A stretch of 64,000 bases of DNA from JBCCXL01 sp039191605 (GCA_039191605.1 JBCCXL010000016.1:102891-166890), one strand, 5' to 3'. Positions 9,601-17,464 are shown, counted from the first letter of the stretch. The notes: generated from the sequence alone by a model not told the origin. Program-made: numbers and translations.

Positions 9601-12259
9601 GCTGGCGGCGGCGGCCCTGGCCGACGACCTAGGCTCCCTGGTGCCGGAGACCCCGGTGGTGATCCTCGCTTTCCCCGGCGCGGCGATGGTGGTGGCGGCC
9701 CTCGCCACCCTGGCCTCGGGCGGATGCTTCCTGCTGCTGGAGCCCAAGCTCCCGGATCAGCGCCTGCGGGATTTGGTCGACGACTTCGGAGCGCGAATGG
9801 GTATCGCCGAAGAGGCTCAGGTTCCTCGCCTGAGCTCCCTCGGCGTGCTCTCGGTGCTGCGAGCCTTGCCGACGGATGGCGGCCCTCGCCCCTTCCTCGA
9901 AGCGAGCCCCTCGTCTTCGAGGATCGCCGAAGCCACGGCCCGCTGGGTCGAGCCCTGGGATTCTCAGGCGGCCTACGTCATCTACACCTCCGGCTCCACT
10001 GGCCGGCCCAAGGGGGCAGTGATTCCCCACCGCGGCCTGCGCAATATGGCGAGCCACATAGCGGTCACCAGCGGCCTGGGCCCCGGCAGCCGCAGCACTC
10101 AGCTGGCCTCTCTGGCCTTTGACGCGGCCCAGGTGGAGATCTGGCCGCCGCTGGCCGCCGGCGGCGCTCTCTGCTTCGTTCCGGAGGAAGAGCGGGGAGA
10201 CCCGTGGCGCCTGCTGCGCTGGATGAAAGAGCAGAGGATCCATTGGGCGATGCTGCCCACCCCCATCGCCGAAGAGCTGCTGCGGGAGCCGGATCGCCTG
10301 CTGCGGGAGTTCGCCGGCAGCGAGCTGAGGCGGGTGATCACCGGGGGCGATCGACTCCACCTCCGGCCTCCGGCCGCCCTGCCCTTCGAATGGCTCAACG
10401 CCTACGGCCCGGCGGAGGCCACGGTGCTGGTCACCGAGGGCCGACTGGTTTCCCAGGAGCTGGCGTCGAGCCGCGCTCTGGGGCTGCCGGGCCTCGGTCG
10501 AGCCATCAGCGGAGTGCGGGTGAGGGTGGTCGCTCCCCTCTCCGGCCTCCGTCCTCTCGCTCCTCAGCCCCTGGGCGTGCTGGGAGAGATCGTCGCCGGC
10601 GGCGAAAGCCTGGCCCGAGGCTACCATCGCCGCCCCCGAGAGACCGCTGCCGCCTTTGTGCCGGACCCGGCGTCGCCGATCCCCGGAGCTCGGCTCTACC
10701 GCACCGGCGACGGTGCCCGCCAGCTGCCCAGCGGCGACCTGGACTTTGCCGGCCGACTGGATCGCCAGCTGCAGATCCAGGGGGTTCGGATCGAGCCCGG
10801 AGAGGTGGAGGCGGCGCTTTCAGAGCATCCCGCGGTGGCGGAGGCGGTGGTCGGCGCCGCCGGAACCGAAGGATCTCGTCGCCTGGTGGCCTGGATCCTG
10901 CCGGAGCAGGAGGACAGCGGGCTCGACGGGCAGGAGCTGGTTAGGGAGCTAGTCGGGGAGCTGAGAAGCTGGGCGACAGAGCGCCTGCCGGATTGGATGA
11001 TTCCCCGCACCTTCCAGATCCTGGACGAACTGCCCCGCACCGCCACCGGCAAGCTAGACCGCCGCAGACTGCCGGATCCGGAGCTAGACGAAGGCATCGC
11101 GCCTCGTACGCCGATGGAAGAGGCCGTCGCGAAGGTCGTCGCCGAGGTGCTGGAGCTCGAAGAGGTCAGCGTCGAGACCAGCTTCTTCGCCCTCGGCGGC
11201 CATTCCCTCTCCGCCGTACGGGTGATTCGCCAGCTGGAGGCCGACTTCGGCCAGCCCATTCCCCTCTCCCTCTTCTTCGAGAGAGAAGGCACCGTCGCGG
11301 CCCTCGCTGCCTCTCTCGAATCGACTCGAGGAGAAGAAGAAGCCTCCGGCGAGGACGCGCAGCACGCGGACCGGCACCGTCTCGCTCTAGGAGAAGGCTG
11401 GAGCCTTCAGACGCTGAGGCACGCCGGGGACGAAGAGATCCTCCTTTGCGCCGGCGCCGACGGCGACCCGCTGGCCCTGCGGCATCTCGCGGTAGCGCTG
11501 GAAAGCGAGCTGGGGTCGACCATCCTCGCCCTCGGTCGCGAGAGCCACGACGGCAAGACTCTGGGCCCTGAACTCCATAGACCCGAGTCTTCTGATTCCG
11601 GCTCACATCTCGCGCTGCGGCGCTGGGCCGCCCTCGCGGCGGAAGGCTGGATACGGCATCAAACTGCTCGTCGGGAAAGTGCCCTGGAGACGACACAGGA
11701 GCGAGCGCCCCTCCGCCTCGCCGGCTGGTCCTTCGGTGCGGTGCTGGCCCTGGAGCTAGCGGTAGAGCTCGAACAGCGATGCGTCCCCCTAGCGCCGGTG
11801 GTGATGCTGGATCCCAGCCCGCCGATTGCCCCCTCGCCGGAACCCGTCGCCGATGGAATCCTGCGCCTCGCCTTCGCCGAAGATCTCGTCGGCGCGGCCC
11901 TTCCCGATAGCGTCCGCCAGCATCTCGAGACGAGCTCCGGCGGCGAAAAAGATTGGCGCGATCTTCTCGAGCTAGGAAAGCAATCCGACGCCCTGCCGCC
12001 GGGCCTCAGCGCCGAGCTGCTGACGGAACGCTTTTCTGCCTATCGACAGGCCTCCCACGCCCTCAGCGTCCATCGCCCGAGGCGCTACCGAGGCGAGGTT
12101 CTGCTGCTGGTGGCAAGGGAGACGGAAGAGCACGCGCCGCTGGAAGCCTGGAATCCCTTCCTCGAGAACTTGAGGGTGCATCGGGTCGACACCGACCACC
12201 GGGGAATCCTCGATCCCGACCACGGCATGGGCCGAATCCTCGAGGCTTGGACCCGCTGA
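695..12259 (+). CDS. Non-ribosomal peptide synthetase, A-T-C-C-A-T-C-A-T-TE
   Basis: This 3854-residue termination synthetase loads three amino acids and releases the peptide. Domains by motif: A1 about 42-575 (TSGSTGEPKG near 227, RVELGEVES near 482); T1 (Ser623 in LGGHSL); C1 about 706-1150 (HHISADG, His846); a Ser/Pro/Gln/Ala-rich linker about 1165-1325; C2 from about 1333 (HHIAFDG, His1472); A2 about 1800-2310 (TSGSTGVPKG); T2 (Ser2371); C3 about 2425-2870 (HHLVADG, His2576); A3 about 2940-3440 (TSGSTGRPKG); T3 (Ser3504); TE about 3560-3854 (GWSFG with Ser3679, Asp3706, His3835). All condensation motifs look intact. The three adenylation pockets begin FDAALFE, FDVSVLE and FDAAQVE, keeping the Asp that holds an alpha-amino group; I do not call substrates. 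Oddity: no C domain precedes A1, and C1 and C2 are adjacent with no A-T between. No tailoring enzymes are visible beside it. Confidence 0.96.
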   Translation: MSGIKTLPGAAAPPSTSELAPELDSGATASSEVPAAAEGPVASLLERVLVHAEERPDVAAVVDGEARWTYAALRSAARLGGERLRALGAEPESLVVICAGRSGAAFVAMLSVWWSGAAVAVLDPAQPPRRLAVVLRRLARHQRQVQGEDFSLPVLVDEGSAAAVEAALAQLGESGEGGERSSIRLLPLALCAPLPTARDQRSGSDPGLAHKVSSPPPFHRLAYVIFTSGSTGEPKGVMAHHGGFAALMDAMAPLLGLRSEERVGQFATLSFDAALFELAVNLSAGCTMVLIPESLRSDSEALLSFLAEHRISSSLLPTAVVNWTLDRPWPSPAPRQIYAGGDRMRAAPGRSAPWSLLNLYGPTEATICSHGIRLEPVEAERESAAPPIGYDVDGSGFAIIDRGGNPVANGESGELLLGGPRITRGYLGDPARTAERFLPDPSSSSPGARLYRTGDRVRRDESGALHFLDRIDAQVQLRGRRVELGEVESALVAAPGVRQGAVAVVGEGEGAQLVAYVELRSEPAPGASRAALELVKRAVEERVPDYMVPQRWMVLEQLPTTVAGKVDRRRLPAPPKIPPGSGRGGAPRSDLEQRIAEVWAAVLGIEVQSVGREDDFFRLGGHSLAVGEVLARLRKDRPEDGSLVPAFFYAHPTVASFASALDRSAPAASSEEPQGEPQPPVPRDPLPPLIPLSPLVDAAGPSAEHPPLSFAQERFWLLEKMAATGADPLAAGSNRYSLPVALRLRGPLDAGALATAFSALLERHRVLRAIFQERDGRPQQRIEALPAAPLPLVDLSRLGAAAALDLARRLIGVDVLTPFRLQQGPLVRFRLYRLAPGDHCLSVNLHHISADGFSLKVLIQDLLRLYRGATVGEENPLAPLPLSYEDIARWQRSWLESPAFDQLLGAWRRRLGSRPARLRLLRARADQGTDHGNAAGEFLARGHHWELPRELVRSLEHRAQQAGCTLFMLTLAAYGAVLGRWSGSSRVNVGTPVAGRDRAHWDELVGCLVNTLVLRIDLSGDPRLGELLGRVRSESFEAFSLQDMPYERLVEAYTRQRGEATEALFSAFFTLQQLDLPQVELPGVEVEPLAADSSGALNTKLELNLALVDAGGRLTAQWSFNANRYDEQAMERLFGDFQGALEAMASGEELRLSQLPGPTPQELREYSAPVSSTAKAEISQGPKAGEPRGAASPESVAPGPSSRRPSSRRHTAQGPASTPEPRKANSEQQQAAKQISARRQKLRAQLERLPPHLRARFAQRLGGGGGGAEEETGGEAAASPSTSSSSASASAPVSFPGPSLESPSKPAKDEASTQGSLQPAQQPPQQSPQDSPPAPLSFDQERLWFLDRFDPGEGTYNIPLAVPLGKEVRLEALEQALRDAVLRHPALRARFPLGENGEPQQVFDRRPRLHSRTSGSGLPVVDLRALGAKAAAEARRLMMVDGLAGFDLASGPPLRAHALWLSEGLTLLLNVHHIAFDGTSAGLLARDLEVFYRSRCGDPASLRELPALRATYGEYASAQRDSLAGDRQRELLEFWRRTLDGAPKLLELPFDRPRPPVQTHRGGHVTLSLPASAGPALESLRRQLGVTPFLILYAAGLLLLHRLTQERDLVLGTPVDGRRSTEMEPVVGFFVHSVVLRCGLRPEQSFAELVSEARRVALAAFEHGDLPFGRLVEELAPGRDEAYTPIFQVLLAAQGAGAVGAGEEARPGEAQLVSTPVAKVDLGLFYAFDPPVNPGEAPRLGLALNYNADRADATTARRWAELAARLLESALKAPDRPLATLNGLSAAQRHQLLVEFGVATAVGAGLGVPEAFEACARRTPEALALTGADGRRLSYRQLEIQTRRLAHALRRRGVEPEVVVALLLPRSPEMVMTALAVLRAGGAYLPMDPVLPAQRMAFMAEDSGAMAVVTLGLDPRAPEALELPFSTLMEEGERLETAARELGDSLPELPGVCAGEHQLAYVLYTSGSTGVPKGVGIPHGCLSRLMDWHHRTTSMRRDHRVGQYSGLSFDVSVLEIWPPLTFGASLFLMSDEVRLDGVALAQWIREQRIHQIFFATPVAEQMMQLPEMLDNELEVLMAGGDRMRRRPPESARWVVKDHYGPTETTVIATTNNIAPASRDSRPPGIGGPMQGGRFYVLDPQLRPVPLGCPGHSVIAGTGVGRGYLGRPRQTAERYRPDPFSQKPGERMYLTGDLVRQYPDGSAIFLQRMDFQVKIRGQRIELGEIEAALSAVEEISETVVLARDDAPGAGSEKTLVAYYVPKQAGAEAETALTPAALGQRLREELTPAMVPAAFVRLEAMPLNANGKIDRRALPPPLALDLQIGDEGGSSAEVAGASIPGTPMEALVAELWTELLGVMPGPGDDFFLLGGHSLMAAQAARRLASALEVEVTLRDVFRHPTLRELAAVLTERRRGAEALRPIPRSEEVGDAPLSLAQTRLWFFERLVPGTAVYNIPLAIDLETSSDLEPFSDASSSPPIHGGALAAAFTAVVARHQSLRTTFHDGPSQGAVQRVEAARPMALPVVDLRGLAPQHARRVAEGLESREATLPFDLQSGPPVRCRLLLRPSAPPRLLLTVHHLVADGRSLEILEAELTQAYGAALLQLDKHVEERGPLGPEAGLDPCSLVPAWEPPGIQYGDFARWQRQELASLSEGAAEGTLGSAVAARCDHLRPHAREIELPLDRPRPPRPSYVGGMRRLRLAPAESAALVALARRLEVTPFVLFTALSGLVVARLTNLPSLLLATPSEGRQRPEVAPLVGFFVNTLVLPVAPASAPTFAALAAATRSESLLALDHEDLPFEALVEGLDLPRSAARSPLSQVAVTASFAAPAELEGEALRSDEGLTAKGDLFLALRLPLETGGSALVEALFAKELFDASTALRWLCSLSTLLQHAVADPDRSPYDLSLLSPAQRHQLLVETAGAEARQLGVPEGLGLDPGAGSVHRAVAAAAQRDPEALALVAEGWSYGELVLAAAALADDLGSLVPETPVVILAFPGAAMVVAALATLASGGCFLLLEPKLPDQRLRDLVDDFGARMGIAEEAQVPRLSSLGVLSVLRALPTDGGPRPFLEASPSSSRIAEATARWVEPWDSQAAYVIYTSGSTGRPKGAVIPHRGLRNMASHIAVTSGLGPGSRSTQLASLAFDAAQVEIWPPLAAGGALCFVPEEERGDPWRLLRWMKEQRIHWAMLPTPIAEELLREPDRLLREFAGSELRRVITGGDRLHLRPPAALPFEWLNAYGPAEATVLVTEGRLVSQELASSRALGLPGLGRAISGVRVRVVAPLSGLRPLAPQPLGVLGEIVAGGESLARGYHRRPRETAAAFVPDPASPIPGARLYRTGDGARQLPSGDLDFAGRLDRQLQIQGVRIEPGEVEAALSEHPAVAEAVVGAAGTEGSRRLVAWILPEQEDSGLDGQELVRELVGELRSWATERLPDWMIPRTFQILDELPRTATGKLDRRRLPDPELDEGIAPRTPMEEAVAKVVAEVLELEEVSVETSFFALGGHSLSAVRVIRQLEADFGQPIPLSLFFEREGTVAALAASLESTRGEEEASGEDAQHADRHRLALGEGWSLQTLRHAGDEEILLCAGADGDPLALRHLAVALESELGSTILALGRESHDGKTLGPELHRPESSDSGSHLALRRWAALAAEGWIRHQTARRESALETTQERAPLRLAGWSFGAVLALELAVELEQRCVPLAPVVMLDPSPPIAPSPEPVADGILRLAFAEDLVGAALPDSVRQHLETSSGGEKDWRDLLELGKQSDALPPGLSAELLTERFSAYRQASHALSVHRPRRYRGEVLLLVARETEEHAPLEAWNPFLENLRVHRVDTDHRGILDPDHGMGRILEAWTR

Positions 12260-12304
12260 GGCCGTGCTCTTCTGAGGCTGTGCCTTTCTGAAGCTGTGCA
12301 TCTA
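12257..12304. repeat. Three imperfect 16-bp tandem repeats at the end of the NRPS gene
   Basis: Units start at 12257, 12273 and 12289 and share the pattern TGAGGCYGTGCYYTTC, with the third more diverged. The first unit contains the NRPS stop codon. No role is evident; short slippage duplication is the simplest explanation. Confidence 0.6.
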
Positions 12305-12473
12305 CCGAGCTCTCAGACTCGCTGAGAACTTGGGTCGATGAGTGCGCGCTCGCTGAGCTCCGCGACTTACCAGATCCCTCGGATTGCTTGCCGAAGGGCG
12401 CTTCGAGAGCTCTTTGGAGACGGCCAAAGAGAGGCTCAGGAGGCGATCGATGGAGGCTGCGGAGAGCTGAATT

Positions 12474-12550
12474 TGGTACCGAGGGGCGGATTTGAACCGC
12501 CGGCCTCCTGATCCACAGTCAGGCGCTCTAACCAACTGAGCTACCTCGGC
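12474..12550 (-). tRNA. tRNA-His (anticodon GTG)
   Basis: Read on the minus strand, the sequence folds as a complete tRNA: acceptor GCCGAGG with CCTCGGT, D stem GCTC/GAGC, anticodon stem CCTGA/TCAGG around loop CTGTGGA (anticodon GTG), five-nucleotide variable loop, T stem GGCGG/CCGCC around TTCAAAT, and an encoded CCA at 12474-12476. The first acceptor pair is a G-U wobble, the discriminator is A73, and the base before position 1 is T. The usual histidine identity pair G-1:C73 is therefore not encoded, which is unusual for a bacterial tRNA-His. It converges on the NRPS gene. Confidence 0.95.
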
Positions 12551-12631
12551 ACAGGCGGCGTATCGTATCGAGGAGCAGGGGCTGCTGTCAAAGGTCCGCG
12601 GGACGTTGGAAAGGCGTTGCGAGCCCGGGTC

Positions 12632-13660
12632 TCAGCAGGCGATGAAGAGGTTCTCGGAGAAGCGTTCGTCGGGGTCTAACCACTGCTGGTGGAGGGTGAA
12701 GCCGGTGTCTTTGGCGAGGCCCTCGAGGAGCTGCCGGTCGAATTTATGGGAGCTCTCGGTGTGGATGGTCTCGCCCTGGTGGAAGCTGACGGTGAGATCG
12801 AGGGCGCCGAGGGTGACCTGCTGATCTCGCAGGCTCTCGAGGTGCATTTCCACCCGGCCGAGCTCGCTGTCGTAGCGCGGGCGGTGGGCGAAGAGGGAGG
12901 GATCGAAGTTTGCTTCCAGGGCGCGGTTGAGGTGGACCAGCACGTTCTTGTTGAAGGAGGCGGTGACGCCCAGGGTGTCGTTGTAGGCGGCCAGCAGGGT
13001 GGTTTCGTCCTTCTTCAGGTCAGCGCCGAGGAGGAAGGCGTCGCCGGGCTGGAGCACGGCGCGGGCGTGGGTCAGCAGTTCGCGGCGCTCTTCGGGGTTG
13101 AGGTTGCCGATGGTGGAGCCGAGGAAGAGGATCACCGTGCGCACGCCGGGGCAGGCGTGTTCCGGCGCGGCGAGCCAGTCGAGGGCGCGGAAGTAGTCGG
13201 CGACGAAGCCGTGAATGGTGAGATCCGGGAAGAGGTTGAGCAGCGCCCGGGAGGACTCCCGCAGGGCGGAGTCGGAGACGTCCACCGGCAGGTATTCCAG
13301 GGTGTTCTGCTGGTGCAGCGCCGCTTCCAGCAGGGCCCGGGTCTTGGTGGAGGAGCCGCTGCCGAGCTCGACGATGCGGATCGGCGGCGCCACCGGCGAG
13401 AGGATGTTTTTGGAGTGCTGACCGAGGATCGCGGCCTCCGCCCGGGTGAGGTAGTACTCCGGGAGCTCGCAGATGGCGTCGAAGAGGATCGAGCCGAGGG
13501 TGTCGTAGAGGTAGCGCGGCGGCAGGGCCTTCGGGTTGCTGCTGAGGCCGGCCCGCACCTCGTCTTCGAAGGAGGAGCCGAGATCTTCGGTCCCCAGGTG
13601 ATAGAGGCCGAAGCGGTCGGAGAGGCGACGAAAGTCAGGGTCCTTGGGGACAGCGGACAT
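12632..13660 (-). CDS. egtD: L-histidine N(alpha)-methyltransferase (EgtD family)
   Basis: 342 residues. EgtD enzymes trimethylate the alpha-amino group of histidine with S-adenosylmethionine to give hercynine, the first step to ergothioneine. The family hallmarks are present: ELPEYYLTRAE (about 65-75), the SAM loop ELGSGSSTKT (98-107), FLGSTIGNLNPEE near 179-191 and the FNKNVLVHLNRALEANFD stretch in the second half. The length suits a full EgtD. AGGAG lies six bases before the ATG. No EgtB or EgtC gene is next to it, so whether ergothioneine or only hercynine is made cannot be told here. It follows aroDE on the same strand after about 160 bases. Neighbouring tRNA-His is probably coincidental. 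Confidence 0.9.
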   Translation of the reverse strand: MSAVPKDPDFRRLSDRFGLYHLGTEDLGSSFEDEVRAGLSSNPKALPPRYLYDTLGSILFDAICELPEYYLTRAEAAILGQHSKNILSPVAPPIRIVELGSGSSTKTRALLEAALHQQNTLEYLPVDVSDSALRESSRALLNLFPDLTIHGFVADYFRALDWLAAPEHACPGVRTVILFLGSTIGNLNPEERRELLTHARAVLQPGDAFLLGADLKKDETTLLAAYNDTLGVTASFNKNVLVHLNRALEANFDPSLFAHRPRYDSELGRVEMHLESLRDQQVTLGALDLTVSFHQGETIHTESSHKFDRQLLEGLAKDTGFTLHQQWLDPDERFSENLFIAC

Positions 13661-13820
13661 GGAGGCTCCTGTGGATGGAGGTTGGGAGCGGGGCCGTGGG
13701 GCGATATCGGGAGCAGCAGTCGGGGGATGAGGAGCGCAACCGAGGGTAGCCGGAGCTGCGGGTATTGAGCAGGCAGTTGGAACAGGAGTCGAGGGGAGAA
13801 GCAGGGTTTTCGAGAGAGCT

Positions 13821-15437
13821 TTAGGCAGACGGGCTTCCCAGCAGGTCGTCTTCCTCCTCCAGCCGCAGGACTTCTCGGCCGAGGTGCTGGATCAGCTCCG
13901 GCGGCAGGGCGGTGCCGGTCATCAGGCGGAATTGGTCCACCGCCTGAAAGAGCAGGACCTCACGACCGTCCACCGCCGTCAAGCTTCGCCGCCGGGCCTG
14001 CTGGATCAGGGGAGTGGCCTGCTGGCGGTACACCATGTCCACTACGGCGCTGCCGGCGCCCATGGATTCCACCTCGAAGGGCAGGGGATCCTCCGCGCCG
14101 TGGCCGAGATGGGTAGCGTGAACCACCACGTCGAAGGGCTCTGGTTCGAAGTCCGCCAGCGCGACGAAGGGAAGCTGGAGCTTCCCGGCGACCTCCTGGC
14201 CGCGGCTAGTGGAGCGATTGACCAGGGTGACCTCCGCGCCGCTATGGGCGAGGCCCACGGCGGCGGCGCGCCCGGCACCGCCGCATCCCACCACCGCCAC
14301 CGGGCGACCTCGAAGATCGAGGCCGCGCCGCAGCAGGGGCAGGATCACCCCCGCCGGGTCGGTGGATTCGGCCTCCCAGACCCGCTCCCGCCGCACCAGG
14401 GTATTAGCGCCGCCGATGGCGTCCGCCAGCGGGCTCAAAGCTCCCGACACCGCCAGGGCGACCGCCTTGTGGGGGGAAGTGACAGAGAGCCCCCGCAGCG
14501 GGAATCCGAGCTGCTTGAGGGCCTGACTCTCCGCCACCTCGAGCCAGAAGTCGCCGTAGTGAGGGACCGCAAAGGGGAGGTACAGGTAGGGCAGGCCGAG
14601 GGCTCGGTACGCGGCGTTGTGGAGTCGCGGCGAGAGGGAGTGATGGACCGGATCCCCGGCGAGGCCGAAGAGGGCCTCCACCGGCGGCAGCTGGGGCAGG
14701 CCGAAGTCCTCCACCAGGCGGCGTAGAGAGAGCTGGCCCGGCGCGGCGGCGGCGGTGGCGGCGCAATACACCCAGGGGGCTCCCAGGCGCGGAGTGAGCA
14801 GGCGAGTCCAGGAGGCGATGGCCCCGGTGGCGAAGGCGGTGACGTCTCGCCGCTGCAGCTGCCGCAGCAAGAGCAGGGGAATCAGCTCCTGGCCGGCGCG
14901 CCGGGCGGCGGGGATCAGCTTGTAAAGGGTGGCGGGCACTCGCTCCATGGCGTCGAAGCGCTGCCGCAGGGAGGCGAGGTCCGGCACCGGTTGGTCCGCG
15001 GCGCCGTGCCAGGACAGCACGCGGCGGGGCGCGTCGACGGCGGTCAGCACCGCGCCGCTGAGGTCTCGCTCCGCTTCGAGATCGATAGCGTCCCAGGAGC
15101 TTTGGGGATCCCTCGTCGCCGAATCCCCCTGCGCTGCGTCGAGGCCTGTTTCCCCCGCCGCTACCAGCAGCTGTCGGCGCTCGTCGGGGGATCCCTCGTC
15201 GGCACCACCCTCCGACCGGCTGCGCAGGGTGTAGAGCAGCCGGGCCGGGGTGTGTTGGCGCAGCCATTGGGGCGAGGGGACTTCCGCGCCCTGGGCGAGG
15301 AGCAGATCGGCGCGGATCTCCAGCCAATCCGCCTGCAGCGGAGGGCTGGAAAGGGCGGCGAGGGACGAACCATCCGGTGCTGGAGGGGAGGTCAGGGTAG
15401 CGACGAGCTCAGCGCGAGGGGGCTGTGTGGGCGACAC
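13821..15437 (-). CDS. aroDE: Fused 3-dehydroquinate dehydratase (type I) / shikimate dehydrogenase
   Basis: A two-domain enzyme for steps three and four of the shikimate pathway. Counting from the GTG at 15437 (538 residues), the N-terminal half carries type I dehydratase residues: LEIRADLL, Glu121 in IDLEAE, His144 in LSWHG and the Schiff-base Lys173 in LYKLIP. The C-terminal half is AroE: HSLSP near 266, Lys324 in TSPHKA, Asn345 in GGANTL, Asp360 in STDPAG, and the NADP loop GCGGAG at 384-389. The frame stays open upstream to an ATG at 15722, but those extra 95 residues are low-complexity and would run towards the divergent ETF-QO start, so I prefer the GTG, though its ribosome site is weak. 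Fusion of these activities is known in plants and some bacteria. Confidence 0.9.
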   Translation of the reverse strand: MSPTQPPRAELVATLTSPPAPDGSSLAALSSPPLQADWLEIRADLLLAQGAEVPSPQWLRQHTPARLLYTLRSRSEGGADEGSPDERRQLLVAAGETGLDAAQGDSATRDPQSSWDAIDLEAERDLSGAVLTAVDAPRRVLSWHGAADQPVPDLASLRQRFDAMERVPATLYKLIPAARRAGQELIPLLLLRQLQRRDVTAFATGAIASWTRLLTPRLGAPWVYCAATAAAAPGQLSLRRLVEDFGLPQLPPVEALFGLAGDPVHHSLSPRLHNAAYRALGLPYLYLPFAVPHYGDFWLEVAESQALKQLGFPLRGLSVTSPHKAVALAVSGALSPLADAIGGANTLVRRERVWEAESTDPAGVILPLLRRGLDLRGRPVAVVGCGGAGRAAAVGLAHSGAEVTLVNRSTSRGQEVAGKLQLPFVALADFEPEPFDVVVHATHLGHGAEDPLPFEVESMGAGSAVVDMVYRQQATPLIQQARRRSLTAVDGREVLLFQAVDQFRLMTGTALPPELIQHLGREVLRLEEEDDLLGSPSA

Positions 15438-15766
15438 TAGGTCTTTCGGTGATGGGGTCTTGACGTGCGCTGGCTGAAGGTTGGCGGGGAGGGAAGCTAT
15501 AGGGTAGCCGCGGGGAGCTTTTTGCGCAGCGGCGGCAGCACCGCCGGGAGGCCTTCGAAGAGGTGAATTGAGACGATTAGAGCAAGGCCCCTGAGGGGTG
15601 TCAAGGCGGTTGCCATCGCTCTCGGGCGAGGCTGATGAGCCCCTTCTGGCGTGATAAAGTATGGCGTTCCGCGCGCCATCGAGCGGGCTAAAAAAGCTTT
15701 TGGCGGGCGGTCTCAGCCTCACGCTCGATCCTCTTCATCGCACCATCCTAGGAGCAGCTACTCACC

Positions 15767-17464
15767 ATGAGTGAAGTGGAACGCGAAATTCTCGAGCTAG
15801 ACGTCGTCTTTGTCGGTGCCGGCCCGGCAAATCTCGCCGGGGCCTACCATCTGGGCCGCCTGATTCAGCAACACAATGAAACGGTGGAAGCCGAAGGCGG
15901 AGAGCCCCTCGAGCTGGAGATTGCGATCCTCGAGAAGGGCAAAGAGATCGGCAGCCACGCTTTGTCTGGAGCGGTGATCGACCCTCGGGCGATGAAGGAG
16001 CTCTTCCCGGAGGATTGGGAGCAGGCTCCCTTCGAGGGAGAGGTGAAAGAAGAGAAGCTGTGGTGGATGACGGAAAAGAGGGCATACTCGATGCCGATCC
16101 CGCCGCAGATGAATAACCACGGCAAGTACGTCGCCTCCCTGGGCAAGCTGCTGCGCTGGATGGAGCCGAAGCTGGAGGACGTCGGGGTGGATCTCTTCTG
16201 CGAGTTCCCCGCCAGCCAGGTGCTGCTGGACGGCGAGCGCGTGATCGGAGTTCGAACCGCTGATGCCGGGGTGAGCAAGGAAGGGGAGCCGAAGTCCAAC
16301 CACGAGCCGGGGGCCGACATTCACGCCCGCGCCGTGGTGCTGGGGGAGGGCCCTCGGGGCACTCTGGCCAAGCAGCTGGAGGATCAGCTGGATCTCACCG
16401 CCGACAGCAACCCGCAGGTCTACGCCTTGGGAATCAAGGAGGTCTGGGAAGTGCAGCCGGGGAAGATCGCTCCCGGTGAGGTGATCCACAGCATGAACTG
16501 GCCCCTGGGCTTCGACACCTTTGGCGGCGGCTTCATTTACGGCATGGCCGATAACCAGGTGATCGTCGGCCTAGTGGTGGGGCTGGACTACCGGAATCCT
16601 CACCTCGATCCCCATCAGGAATTCAATCGCCTCAAAACCCATCCGAAGGTGCGAGAGCTGCTGGAGGGCGGCACCATGGCCTTCTATGGCGCCAAGGCGA
16701 TCCCCGAGGGGGGCTGGTGGTCGATGCCCCGCTGCCACGGTCACGGATTCTTGATCTGCGGCGATTCCGGCGGCTTCCTCGACAGCCAGCGCCTGAAGGG
16801 GATTCACCTGGCGATGAAGAGCGGCATGCTGGCGGCGGAGACCATCTTCGAAGGATTGGTAGAGGATTCCCTCGATGATCCCAAGGCCTTCGCCCGCTAC
16901 TCCCAGAAGGTGGAGAAGTCCTGGATCCGCGACCAGCTCTACCCGGTGCGCAACTTCCATCAGGCTTTCGAGAGTGGCCTGCTGGGGGGCATGGCCCAGG
17001 CGGGCATCGGCATGGTCACCGGCGGCCGCGGCTTCGGGCTTTTCGACCGTCTGCCGATGGATCCGGGACACGAGCACATCCATCGCCTCAACGCCGCCGA
17101 CGGCCCCATGCCGGTGCCGCCGGAGCCGGTGGAGATCGACGGCAAGCTGACCTTCGACAAGCTGGCGGACGTCTACAACTCGGGCACCGGCCACGAAGAA
17201 GATCAGCCGGTGCATCTCTTGGTTCACGACACCAGCATCTGCGAAGACCGCTGCGCCCGGGAGTTCGGCAACCCCTGCGAGAAATTCTGCCCCGCGGCGG
17301 TCTACGAGATGGTGCCGGATGCCTCGACGCCCTCCGGCAAGAAGCTGCAGATCAACGCCAGCAACTGCGTGCACTGCAAGACCTGCGACATCATGGATCC
17401 CTACCAGATCATCACCTGGGTGCCGCCGGAGGGCGGCGGCGGCCCGAACTACTCGAAGATGTAG
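15767..17464 (+). CDS. Electron-transfer flavoprotein-ubiquinone oxidoreductase
   Basis: 565 residues. It passes electrons from reduced electron-transfer flavoprotein to membrane quinone through FAD and one 4Fe-4S cluster. The FAD-binding loop is FVGAGPANLAGA near residue 15; Asn stands where Gly is common. The cluster cysteines lie at the C-terminus, in CEDRCAREFGNPCEKFC and in NCVHCKTCDIMDP. GxP-rich loops and DSGGFLDSQRLKGIHLA match the family. Start is the ATG at 15767 with AGGAG about twelve bases upstream. No etfA or etfB gene is nearby, so the gene stands alone, closed by a strong terminator. Confidence 0.95.
   Translation: MSEVEREILELDVVFVGAGPANLAGAYHLGRLIQQHNETVEAEGGEPLELEIAILEKGKEIGSHALSGAVIDPRAMKELFPEDWEQAPFEGEVKEEKLWWMTEKRAYSMPIPPQMNNHGKYVASLGKLLRWMEPKLEDVGVDLFCEFPASQVLLDGERVIGVRTADAGVSKEGEPKSNHEPGADIHARAVVLGEGPRGTLAKQLEDQLDLTADSNPQVYALGIKEVWEVQPGKIAPGEVIHSMNWPLGFDTFGGGFIYGMADNQVIVGLVVGLDYRNPHLDPHQEFNRLKTHPKVRELLEGGTMAFYGAKAIPEGGWWSMPRCHGHGFLICGDSGGFLDSQRLKGIHLAMKSGMLAAETIFEGLVEDSLDDPKAFARYSQKVEKSWIRDQLYPVRNFHQAFESGLLGGMAQAGIGMVTGGRGFGLFDRLPMDPGHEHIHRLNAADGPMPVPPEPVEIDGKLTFDKLADVYNSGTGHEEDQPVHLLVHDTSICEDRCAREFGNPCEKFCPAAVYEMVPDASTPSGKKLQINASNCVHCKTCDIMDPYQIITWVPPEGGGGPNYSKM

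Noticed and set aside
12302..12535. Minus-strand frame of 77 codons covering most of tRNA-His
   Set aside because: It overlaps a complete tRNA gene and has no protein character.
12632..13660. EgtD as a tailoring enzyme of the NRPS product
   Set aside because: It is on the opposite strand, separated by a tRNA gene, and its motifs are those of free-histidine methyltransferases. Adjacency alone is not evidence.
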